Assembly (NCBI GenBank): GCA_040235415.1
Contig: JBECKR010000067.1
Coordinates: 1 to 14,245, forward strand
DNA length: 14,245 nt
Origin: JBECKR01 sp040235415
Lineage (GTDB): Bacteria > Acidobacteriota > Polarisedimenticolia > Polarisedimenticolales > Polarisedimenticolaceae
Direction: 5' to 3'
Under the pieces are notes generated by a model. The model worked only from the letters and a program-made list of their open reading frames with translations, was not told where the DNA came from and did no database searches. A program made the position numbers and the translations under genes. Shown piece after piece: positions 6,550 through 13,434 of the stretch (position 1 is the first letter of the stretch; each line of letters begins with the position of its first letter).

Positions 6550-8216
6550 GTCGTGAGCTCGCGCACCTTGTCCGCCAGCGCCGTCAGCGAGAACGGCTTC
6601 TGCAGGAACGTCCACCCGCGGCTCCGGACGTCCTCGTCGTCCACGGACTCCTCGGCGTAACCCGACATCAGGACGACCCCGACCCCGGGGTGGAGATCGT
6701 CGACGCGCCGGGCGAGCTCGAGCCCGTCCATCCCGGGCATCGCGAGGTCGGTCACGACGACGTCGATGCGCGCGCCCGACCCGCGCGCCAGCGAGAGCGC
6801 CTCGGCGCCGTCCCCCGCCGAGAGCACGGTGTAGCCGCAGCGGCCGAGGACGTTCGCGAAGAGCTTGCGCTCGTTGGCGACGTCCTCACATACGAGCACG
6901 ACGCCCTCGCCGGTCGCGAGCGCCGCCGGGCGTGCGACCGTGGACCGGCCGGGCGGCCCTCCGGCGGCGGCGAAGAACAGCCGGAACGTCGTGCCGAGCC
7001 CCGGCCGGCTTCGAGCCGTGATCCGCCCGCCGGACGAGTTCACGAGGGCGTACGCCGTCGCCAGACCCAGACCCAGGCCGAGGCCCGAGCCCTCGGGCTT
7101 CGTCGTGAAGAAAGGCTCGAACGCGCGCTCGAACGTCCGGGGGTCCATGCCGACGCCGGTGTCGCGGAGCTCGATCACGACGGTGCGGTCGCCGCTCGCG
7201 GGAGCGTTCGACGGGAGCTCGTCGTCGTCGGAAGCCGGCCGGCACGCGAGCGACAGCGTTCCGCCTTCCGGCATCGCGTCGCAGGCGTTCGCGACGAGGT
7301 GGAGCAGCGCCTTCTCGAGATCGGAGGGATCGACCCGCACGAACATCGGGTCGTCGGGCCGCGTCGACTCGAACCGGATGTGCGCCGGCACGATCTCGAG
7401 AAGGCGCGCCTCGAAGTCGGTGATGAACCGCTGCAGGTCGACGGCGTCCCTCCGGAAGAGGTACGGCCTTCCCAGCGTCGCGAGCCGGTTTACGAGGTCG
7501 GACGCCTCGCTCACGGCGTGGAGGATCTCCTCGGCGGCGGCGGCGGCCTGCTTCGCGCCGTCGGCCTCCGCGACCCGCTCGGCGTTGCCCTGCACCACCA
7601 TGAGGAGGTTGTTGACGTGCTGCGCGACGCCGGCGGCGAGCCGGCCGACCGCCTCGAGCTTGTGCGTTTGCCGCAGCACCGCCTCCGCCTCGCGGCGCCG
7701 GGCCTCCTCGAGCCGCTCGGCGGTGACGTCCGCGAGCGTCATCCGGCAGGTCGCCGCGCCCTCTTCCTCGACGCGCACGGCGTCGACCCGCACCGCGCGA
7801 CTCGCGCCGGATGCGTCGGTGAGCTCGAACTCGGCGTGCGCGCGGCGCTTGCGCGAGAACACGAGCGCGAGGAACCGCAGGAACCGCAGCGCGTCCTTCT
7901 CGGTGACCGTTCTCGTCAGCCGGCGTCCCGGGAGCTCCTCGGCGGACAGGCCCACGAGGCTCGCGGTCGCGGCGTTCGCGTCCCGGATCGTGCCGGAACC
8001 GTCGACCGTGACGTACGCCACCGGCGCGCCGTCGAACAGCGCGTGCAGCTTGCGTCGGGTCTCTTCGGCGTCCGCGTGCAGCCGCGACAGCGCCTCGTTC
8101 CGGGCCTCGAGCTCCCGCAGCCGGGTCCGGGCCTCCAGCAGGGCTTTGCGGAGCTCGCTCTCGGAGTCGGGTTCGTCCTGCGACCCGGATCGTGGACGAG
8201 GGCGATCCGTGCTCAT
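6534..8216 (-). CDS. Cytoplasmic PAS hybrid sensor histidine kinase with atypical H-box
   Basis: A 560-residue protein; AGGGGAGG upstream (6 bases before the ATG) fixes the start. In order: a charged coiled-coil segment (about 18-57), a PAS domain (about 58-170, FDGAPVAYVTVDGSGTIRDAN), a dimerisation region with H-box (about 180-240), a HATPase domain with N-box at Asn310, DTGVGMD, FEPFFTTK and a glycine lid, and a receiver domain (about 438-556) with acceptor Asp490 (DLAMPGMDG) and Lys540 (KPF). No membrane segments or signal peptide are seen, so it senses an internal cue. The H-box reads GVAQHVNNLL where this family has G-I/V-A-H-D/E-F-N-N-L-L: Gln199 sits at the phospho-acceptor position and a His follows at 200. 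The G2 lid contains a four-fold Gly-Leu run. Autophosphorylation is therefore uncertain. It lies downstream of and on the same strand as the protease pair, 200 bases away. Confidence 0.93.
   Translation of the reverse strand: MSTDRPRPRSGSQDEPDSESELRKALLEARTRLRELEARNEALSRLHADAEETRRKLHALFDGAPVAYVTVDGSGTIRDANAATASLVGLSAEELPGRRLTRTVTEKDALRFLRFLALVFSRKRRAHAEFELTDASGASRAVRVDAVRVEEEGAATCRMTLADVTAERLEEARRREAEAVLRQTHKLEAVGRLAAGVAQHVNNLLMVVQGNAERVAEADGAKQAAAAAEEILHAVSEASDLVNRLATLGRPYLFRRDAVDLQRFITDFEARLLEIVPAHIRFESTRPDDPMFVRVDPSDLEKALLHLVANACDAMPEGGTLSLACRPASDDDELPSNAPASGDRTVVIELRDTGVGMDPRTFERAFEPFFTTKPEGSGLGLGLGLATAYALVNSSGGRITARSRPGLGTTFRLFFAAAGGPPGRSTVARPAALATGEGVVLVCEDVANERKLFANVLGRCGYTVLSAGDGAEALSLARGSGARIDVVVTDLAMPGMDGLELARRVDDLHPGVGVVLMSGYAEESVDDEDVRSRGWTFLQKPFSLTALADKVRELTTRREP
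7062..7085 (-). repeat. Four-copy hexamer microsatellite in the kinase ATP lid
   Basis: On the coding strand GGCCTC-GGCCTG-GGTCTG-GGTCTG encodes Gly-Leu four times (residues 378-385) directly after Gly-Ser. Family members usually read G-T-G-L-G-L-A-T, so this lid is about four residues longer, consistent with expansion of a 6-bp unit. The frame is kept. Confidence 0.7.
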
Positions 8217-8292
8217 CGACGTCCTCCCCTCACGGCGACACCCCTTCGCTCGACGGCGTGAGCGCCGCGGCCCCGCGTCCGACCCCGCGTCC

Positions 8293-8298
8293 ATTCTA
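8293..8298 (-). promoter_or_regulatory. Candidate -10 element for the histidine kinase gene
   Basis: TAGAAT on the minus strand matches TATAAT at 5 of 6 positions. It lies in the 200-base gap (8217-8416) and would give a leader of about 70 bases. I find no convincing -35 at 16-18 bases; a CCAGG...CCTGG inverted repeat lies immediately upstream instead and might bind an activator. The rest of this gap shows only the hairpin at 8348-8364. Confidence 0.25.
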
Positions 8299-8347
8299 AC
8301 CAGGGTGGCGCGCAGCCTGGTACAGGACCGGCCGCACCGAAGGGGTC

Positions 8348-8364
8348 CCTTTCGCTCCGAAAGG
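8348..8364 (-). terminator. Perfect 7-bp hairpin after the protease pair
   Basis: CCTTTCG and CGAAAGG form a perfect stem around a 3-base loop, starting about 53 bases past the stop of the second protease-like gene. No T-run follows on the minus strand, so intrinsic termination is doubtful. It may act as an mRNA 3'-end stabiliser or rho-assisted stop, and if leaky would let the histidine kinase share the transcript. Confidence 0.35.
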
Positions 8365-8416
8365 CTCCGGCCTCGGTCACGTTCGTCGGGCCGCGATGAT
8401 GGGAGCGGCCGTGGGC

Positions 8417-9943
8417 TCAGAAGGTGCCGGGGCAGGGGGGGCCCGGGTCGGGCGGCGGCGACGCCGGCATCCGCGAGGCGGCGGGGATGCCGTAGGACTC
8501 CAGGATCGCCGCGGTCGCCGCTTCGAGCCCGGCGGCGTCGAGCACGATGCGGGCGCGCTGCGAGTTCGGTTCGAGCTCGATGATGTCGAAGCCGTCCTCG
8601 GGGTGGGCCAGGGCGTCCGCGACGTCGGGGATCGAGTCGATCGGCCGCCCGTTGACACGCGCCACCGGAAGATCGCTCAGGTCCTGGTAGCCGACGTTGT
8701 ACTCCGACGGCAGCACCGCCGAGAGCAGCACGATCCGCCGGCGCTCCGGCGACTGCGCCTCCTGGTCGAGGACGTAGCGCGTCACGAGGTGCGGCGGCGC
8801 CTTGCGGGGCCAGTCCGGGCCCCAGGAGCGGAGATAGTCCGCGTCGAGCTCTCGGAAGACGAGCCCGCCCGCGACGAGGTACGGCGGCGGCTCGTCCCCC
8901 CGGCGCGCGGGAATGAGATCGTCTCCGACGGGGTACGGCCGGAGGGTCATCTCGAGGTCGAGGACGCGACCGTCCCTCAGGACCTCGACCGGCACCCGGT
9001 CGCCCGCGGTGTGCGAGCCGGCCAGGAGGTTCGCGAACCGCACCTGGCCGAACCGGGGATCGGCGTAGTAGCCCTCCCCGTCGATCGCGACGCCGTCGAT
9101 CGAGAGCAGGATGTCCCGCGGTTGCAGCACCCCGCAGGCGGAGCCGCCCCAGGGCACCTGACGCACGACGATCCCGGTCGGCTCGCCGGTCTGGCCGAGG
9201 TAGCGCGCGAGCGCGCGGTCCTCGTTGACCTGCCACTTCGCGCCGAACACCGGGAACGGGGAGTAGCTCGCGGGCTCCCGCGCCCGGCGCAGGAACTCGG
9301 CGATGATCTCGATCGGGATCGCGAGGGCGCGCTGGTCCTTCTGCTGCGAGATCGCGAGCCCCACGAGACGGCCGTCCTGGAACACCGGCTCGGACCAGCC
9401 GCCGCCCGAGAGGTCGGTCTGCAGCTCGACGAAGACGTGCTCGAGCCGTCCGAAGAACGACTCCGCGACGCGGAACCGCTTGACCCGCGACGCCGCGGAT
9501 TCGATCTGCTGGTCCTGCCAGCGGACGGTGCGGAGCGTTCCCTCGACCGGGCTCGCCGGCGCGAGCCGCACCGGCGCGAGCCCCTCGAAGAACCCCGGGT
9601 CGTCGACCGCCAGCAGCGCGAGGTCGACCTCCGGATCCGCGAACGCGATCCGCGGCACGGCCTGCGTGGGCCGACCGAACTTCTCGACGCGGATCAGCGT
9701 CGCGTCCGCCAGCATCTGGGCCGCGACCAGGATGTACGGCCCGGGGACGACCACGCCCGAGGCGCTCCGCGCCGACGGGTTCCGCTTGGCCCACGGACGG
9801 TCCTCGTCCCAGTCCTGGTACGTCACCGACAGGCCGACGACGCTCGCCCCGTACGCGTCCCGGGACGCGGGGGTCGTCGCTCGGGCCGGAGGCGCGAGCG
9901 CCGTCGCCGCCGCGAGCGCCATACCGAGCGCGAGCGCGCGCAT
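8417..9943 (-). CDS. Exported Deg9-like PDZ pseudoprotease (catalytic His lost)
   Basis: A 508-residue paralogue of the gene directly upstream, alignable over the protease fold, the PDZ region (about 240-345) and the C-terminal PDZ_3-like domain (about 362-495); a Pro-rich tail follows. Residues 1-22 are a signal peptide ending in PARA, so it is periplasmic. The position matching TNAHVV of its partner reads VAAQML (Gln76 for His). DLALL keeps Asp107. The GNSGGP loop has become GWSEP: Ser184 is probably retained but the oxyanion-hole glycines are gone. The loop between is also rebuilt. A trypsin-like mechanism is therefore not expected. The ATG follows the previous stop with no gap (TAGATG), implying translational coupling and likely one complex. 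A structural, inhibitory or substrate-binding subunit is my inference. The frame is intact, so it is not a decaying pseudogene. Confidence 0.88.
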   Translation of the reverse strand: MRALALGMALAAATALAPPARATTPASRDAYGASVVGLSVTYQDWDEDRPWAKRNPSARSASGVVVPGPYILVAAQMLADATLIRVEKFGRPTQAVPRIAFADPEVDLALLAVDDPGFFEGLAPVRLAPASPVEGTLRTVRWQDQQIESAASRVKRFRVAESFFGRLEHVFVELQTDLSGGGWSEPVFQDGRLVGLAISQQKDQRALAIPIEIIAEFLRRAREPASYSPFPVFGAKWQVNEDRALARYLGQTGEPTGIVVRQVPWGGSACGVLQPRDILLSIDGVAIDGEGYYADPRFGQVRFANLLAGSHTAGDRVPVEVLRDGRVLDLEMTLRPYPVGDDLIPARRGDEPPPYLVAGGLVFRELDADYLRSWGPDWPRKAPPHLVTRYVLDQEAQSPERRRIVLLSAVLPSEYNVGYQDLSDLPVARVNGRPIDSIPDVADALAHPEDGFDIIELEPNSQRARIVLDAAGLEAATAAILESYGIPAASRMPASPPPDPGPPCPGTF

Positions 9944-11434
9944 CTAGAGCCTCCGGTCCCGCGGCACGCCGTACCGCTCGAGGATCTCTCGGTTCGCGCG
10001 ATCCGCCGCCTCGCGGTCGAGCACCCCGAGACGGCGGTAGTCCGAGAACTCGATGACCTGGAACGGGCCGCGGTTCGACTCGATCGCCTCGACCAGGTCC
10101 TCGAGCCGGCGGATCGGCTTGCCGTTGACGCGCTCGACGGCGAGGTTGCGGAACCACGCGAGGTCGGCGTTGACGGGGTGATCGAGGCGCCGGAGCAGCA
10201 CGACGCGCTCCTCGGTGAGCAGCGCGGGCTCCTCCATCGGCCGGAACAGGAACTGGTACAGCAGCGCGCGGTCCGCCTGCGCGGGCCAGTCCTGGCCGAA
10301 CGTCTTCATGACCTCGAGGTCGAGGGGCACGAACACCAGGCCCGCGTAGACGTAGTACCGCGGGAGGCGGTCGTAGGCGTTGGCGTGGCCGCGGACCCAG
10401 GGGTAGCCCGCGAGCGGAACGTCGAGGTCCGACCGCTCGCCGCTCCGAAGGACCCGGAGCCGGACGCTCTCCCCGATCTGGCGGCGGTCGACCAGCAGGC
10501 CGAACGGGATCCGGAGATCGCCGTCGAGCACCGTACCGTCGTTCGCGATGTCGCGGCCGTCGATCGCCAGCAGCACGTCGTCCGGCAGGAGACGGCCGTC
10601 CGCGCTGCTCTTCGGCCACACCGACTCGACGAGCGTTCCGGTCTCGCCGTCGGCCATGCCGGCGCGCCGGCGCGCCGCGGGATTGTCCATCGTCGCGGTC
10701 TGCGCGCCGAGCTCGGGGTAGCCGTCGTAGCGGCCGTCGGCGACGTCCCTCATGAAGCGTTCCACGACCTCGGTCGGAATGAAGTAGCCGACGCTCTGGA
10801 GGTCGGCGATCGCCTGGAACGCGACCCCGACGACCCGGCCGTCCTGCACCACCGGCCCGCCGCTGTTGCCGGGGTTGATGGCGGCGTCGGTCTGCCCGGT
10901 CAGGTGCCGGTCGGCTCCGGAGTGCACGTAGACCTGAGCCTCGATCCTCGACACCACGCCGCGCGTCGACGAGACCTGCGAACCCCCGGCCGGGTAACCG
11001 AACGTCTCCACCGTGGAGCGCAGCGCCGGCAGCCCGCCGATCTCGAGCGCGGGCGCGCCGTCGAGCAGCCCCTCCTCGACCGGGCGCACGAGGGCGAGAT
11101 CGCAGTCGTGGGCGACCTGGTCGACGCGCGCGAGGTGCGGCTGCGGGTCGTTGTGCAGGAAGATCGCGAGCAGCCGCGAGTCGCTCACGACGTGCGCGTT
11201 GGTCATGACGACCCCGCCGGCGATCACGAAGCCGCTGCCGGAGCTCTCCTGGACGCCGGAGAGGTCCCAGGGAGCGTACCAGTTGCCGCGTTGCTGGTAG
11301 TTGACCAGCCGCACGACCGAGGCCTCGATGGGCGGGGGAGCGCCCGCGGGGGCCAGGCTCGCGGCAGCGGCGGCGACGGCCGCGAGCGCCCGGACCGCGC
11401 GCGCGACGCCGAGGGAAAATGGTTTCGCGATCAT
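9944..11434 (-). CDS. Exported Deg9-like serine protease with PDZ domains
   Basis: A 496-residue HtrA/Deg-type endoprotease. The N-terminus (MIAKPFSLGVARAVRALAAV and an Ala run, to about residue 32) is a signal peptide, so it acts in the periplasm. The triad is complete: His81 (MTNAHVV), Asp112 (CDLAL) and Ser191 (NPGNSGGP). A PDZ domain follows (about 245-345, LLPDDVLLAIDG), then a second C-terminal PDZ_3-like domain (YVYAGLVFVPL, NGKPI, VIEF) as in the Deg9 branch rather than DegP/DegQ. Such proteases degrade misfolded or tagged proteins. No Shine-Dalgarno precedes the ATG; a TACTCT element ends 9 bases upstream, so a near-leaderless transcript is possible. It is first in a two-gene unit with the pseudoprotease and is divergent from the cytochrome gene. 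Substrates are unknown. Confidence 0.94.
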   Translation of the reverse strand: MIAKPFSLGVARAVRALAAVAAAAASLAPAGAPPPIEASVVRLVNYQQRGNWYAPWDLSGVQESSGSGFVIAGGVVMTNAHVVSDSRLLAIFLHNDPQPHLARVDQVAHDCDLALVRPVEEGLLDGAPALEIGGLPALRSTVETFGYPAGGSQVSSTRGVVSRIEAQVYVHSGADRHLTGQTDAAINPGNSGGPVVQDGRVVGVAFQAIADLQSVGYFIPTEVVERFMRDVADGRYDGYPELGAQTATMDNPAARRRAGMADGETGTLVESVWPKSSADGRLLPDDVLLAIDGRDIANDGTVLDGDLRIPFGLLVDRRQIGESVRLRVLRSGERSDLDVPLAGYPWVRGHANAYDRLPRYYVYAGLVFVPLDLEVMKTFGQDWPAQADRALLYQFLFRPMEEPALLTEERVVLLRRLDHPVNADLAWFRNLAVERVNGKPIRRLEDLVEAIESNRGPFQVIEFSDYRRLGVLDREAADRANREILERYGVPRDRRL

Positions 11435-11443
11435 GGACAGGGC

Positions 11444-11449
11444 AGAGTA
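11444..11449 (-). promoter_or_regulatory. TANNNT -10-like element before the protease gene
   Basis: TACTCT on the minus strand, with 9 bases between its end and the ATG. It matches the TANNNT form known from leaderless promoters in some phyla. With a start 6-7 bases downstream the leader would be about 2-3 bases, fitting the absence of a Shine-Dalgarno site. Confidence 0.3.
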
Positions 11450-11523
11450 CGCTGGCGTGGGGCTCGAGGCAAGCGCCCCGGCGGGTCTTCTTTCGGGCTA
11501 CCGTCGCGGACCCCCCATGCGTA

Positions 11524-11529
11524 GATAAT
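11524..11529 (+). promoter_or_regulatory. -10-like element before the cytochrome gene
   Basis: GATAAT matches TATAAT at 5 of 6 positions and also has 9 bases between its end and the ATG at 11539. No purine-rich Shine-Dalgarno lies between. The layout mirrors the one on the other strand, suggesting both divergent genes make near-leaderless mRNAs. No clear -35 is seen. Confidence 0.35.
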
Positions 11530-11538
11530 GGGCTCGAC

Positions 11539-12597
11539 ATGGTGCCGCTCTTTCGAGGCCTCGCGGTCGCGTCCGCCGTTGCGCTGGCGGCGCCGGCGCT
11601 CGCGTTCCACAGCGGCGGCGTCGGCGCCTGCGGGGGCTGCCACGCGATGCACGGCGGATCGGCGGGAGAGCCCGGTCCGTCGCAGCCGTCGCTGCTCAAG
11701 GACGCGAATCCGACCGACGTCTGCCTGAGCTGCCACGCGACCGAGAACGGCAACACCTGGGGAGGGGCGCTGCTCGTGCCGGGCCCGGTGTACGGCGGCG
11801 GGTCGTTCGTGTTCCTGACCGAGGACAATCTGAACGACGGCCCCGGGGGCGACGATCCCGCGAACTGGATTCCGGGCGCGCACGCCGGCCACAGCGTGAT
11901 CTCGTCGATCTACGGCACCGGACCCGACCCCGACTTCGTCTCGGCACCCGGCGGGACCTACCCCGCCTCGAACCTGCACTGCACGTCGTGCCACGACCCC
12001 CACGGGCGCGGCGGCCATTTCCGGCTGCTGTACGGCAGCGACCGTCCGGACGCGATCGTCAACGGCGTGGTGTACACCTACACCGAGCCGGCGCCGGACG
12101 CGGACGGGATCCCGCTCGACGGACCGCCGGAGTCGCCCGCGAACCACACCGCGTACCGCGACGGCGTCAGCCTGTGGTGCGCGAACTGCCACGGGCAGCG
12201 TTATCACCAGGGACCGGAGTCGGCGTTCCAGCATCCGGTGGACAATCCGCTGTCCCCCGCGCTCCTCGACCTGTACAACCGCTACCGCGGGACCGGTCTG
12301 CTCGACGGCACCGGCAGCGACGCCTACATCCCGGAGGTCGCGTTGGAGTTCGCGGGCGCGACGACCGACTTCACCGGTCCCGTGGCGACCGGGGCGCGCG
12401 TGACCTGCCTGAGCTGCCATCGCGCGCACGCCTCGTCCGGGCCGCGCTCCGGCCGTTGGGACTTCGAGATCACGACCTGGGCCGAGGAGGGGATCCTCTC
12501 CGGATCGTACGCGATCCCGAACCCGTATGCGGCCACCGCCGGGCCGGCGCAGCGCCGCCTGTGCGACAAGTGTCACGGCGACAACGCTCCCGACTGA
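11539..12597 (+). CDS. Exported hexahaem c-type cytochrome
   Basis: A 352-residue protein starting at the ATG at 11539, because MVPLFRGLAVASAVALAAPALA is a clean signal peptide; the frame is open further upstream but that part overlaps the divergent promoter area. The mature protein has six C-x-x-C-H haem-attachment motifs at residues 31, 62, 148, 214, 290 and 342 (CGGCH, CLSCH, CTSCH, CANCH, CLSCH, CDKCH). Motifs 1, 3 and 5 are followed closely by another His (HAMH, HDPH, HRAH), as in the doubled-CXXCH family. Covalent haem is added in the periplasm, so it should be a periplasmic or outer-membrane-associated electron carrier. The 60-85-residue loops between haems are longer than in compact c3/c7 cytochromes. 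No catalytic subunit lies beside it, so donor and acceptor are unknown. Its end is 12 bases from the convergent permease gene. Confidence 0.92.
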   Translation: MVPLFRGLAVASAVALAAPALAFHSGGVGACGGCHAMHGGSAGEPGPSQPSLLKDANPTDVCLSCHATENGNTWGGALLVPGPVYGGGSFVFLTEDNLNDGPGGDDPANWIPGAHAGHSVISSIYGTGPDPDFVSAPGGTYPASNLHCTSCHDPHGRGGHFRLLYGSDRPDAIVNGVVYTYTEPAPDADGIPLDGPPESPANHTAYRDGVSLWCANCHGQRYHQGPESAFQHPVDNPLSPALLDLYNRYRGTGLLDGTGSDAYIPEVALEFAGATTDFTGPVATGARVTCLSCHRAHASSGPRSGRWDFEITTWAEEGILSGSYAIPNPYAATAGPAQRRLCDKCHGDNAPD

Positions 12598-12609
12598 GCG
12601 AGCGCGGGG

Positions 12610-13434
12610 TCACCGCACCGCGCCCGACGTGAGTCCGCGCACGATGCGGCGCTGGAACGCGAGCACGAGCGCCGCGACGGGGAGCGTCGCCACGATCGCG
12701 GCCGCCAGGACCTCGCCCCACGGCACCTGGTAGCGGCCGCGGAACAGCGCGATCGCGACCGGCACGGTCCGCCGCTCGGGCGAAACCGTGAACGACAGCG
12801 CGAACAGGAACTCGTTCCAGCAGTACACGAACGTCACGATCGCGGTCGTCGCGATCCCGGGCGCGGCGACCGGCAGCACGATCGACCACAGCGTCCGGAG
12901 GCGGCCCGCCCCGTCGACGCGCGCCGCCTGCTCGAGCTCGGCGGGGAGCTGCCGGAAGTAGCCGGTCAGGAGCCAGACCGCCAGCGGAGTCGAGAACGTG
13001 AGGTACGGCAGCACGAGCCCGGGGTACGTGTCGATGAGCCCGAGCGCCCGCAGCAGCACGAACAGCGGCGAGACGATCGAGATCTGCGGGAACACCGACA
13101 CCGCGAGCATCCCCGCCAGCACCGCGTCGCGGCCGCGGAAACGCAGCCGCGCGAGGGCGTACGCGCAGGGCGCGGCGAGCGCGACGCAGAACAGCGTCGT
13201 GACGCCCGCGACCACGAGCGAGTTCCGGATCGGCACGAGGAACCCGCGGTCCGCGAACAGCGCCCGCCAGCCGTCGACGGTGAGGTGCCGCGGGAGGGCG
13301 CCGCCGCCCGCGAACAGCTCGCGCTCGGGGGTGACCGATCCGAGCGCGGCCCAGGCGAAGGGCAGGAGCAGCCCGGCGAGCAGGACCGCGAGCGTCCCCG
13401 CGGCCAGGAGCCGGCCTCCGCGCCGCGTCACCAC
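12610..13434 (-). CDS. Carbohydrate ABC transporter permease, MalG type
   Basis: A 274-residue inner-membrane permease of the CUT1 sugar-importer family. Six hydrophobic segments are visible, the first at about 9-31. The EAA loop that docks on the ATPase reads ELEQAARVDGAGRLRTLWSI, then VLPVAAPG, and GVTTLFCVALAAPCAYALARL lies in the core. The start is one of two adjacent GTG codons, 13434 or 13431; I prefer 13434 because GAGGA lies 7 bases upstream. The 13431 choice gives a GTGA overlap with the stop of the upstream permease gene, so the two are translationally coupled either way. The ATPase and solute-binding protein are not in the window and probably lie past the right edge. Substrate cannot be told from sequence; sugars or glycerol-phosphate-like compounds are typical. 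Confidence 0.92.
   Translation of the reverse strand: MVTRRGGRLLAAGTLAVLLAGLLLPFAWAALGSVTPERELFAGGGALPRHLTVDGWRALFADRGFLVPIRNSLVVAGVTTLFCVALAAPCAYALARLRFRGRDAVLAGMLAVSVFPQISIVSPLFVLLRALGLIDTYPGLVLPYLTFSTPLAVWLLTGYFRQLPAELEQAARVDGAGRLRTLWSIVLPVAAPGIATTAIVTFVYCWNEFLFALSFTVSPERRTVPVAIALFRGRYQVPWGEVLAAAIVATLPVAALVLAFQRRIVRGLTSGAVR

Noticed and set aside
8417..9943. Second protease gene as a decaying pseudogene
   Set aside because: It has no stops or frameshifts over 508 codons, keeps its signal peptide and PDZ domains, and uses the same codon bias as its neighbours.
8396..11524. Plus-strand open frame of about 1,040 codons opposite the protease pair
   Set aside because: It is fully antisense to two clear paralogous proteases and its translation is Arg/Asp/Val-rich with no domain. 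It is the usual shadow of GC-rich third positions.
8217..11828. Minus-strand open frame extending about 1,200 codons upstream of the histidine kinase ATG
   Set aside because: It crosses both protease genes in another frame, has low-complexity Arg/Pro/Gly composition, and the kinase has a proper ribosome-binding site at 8216.
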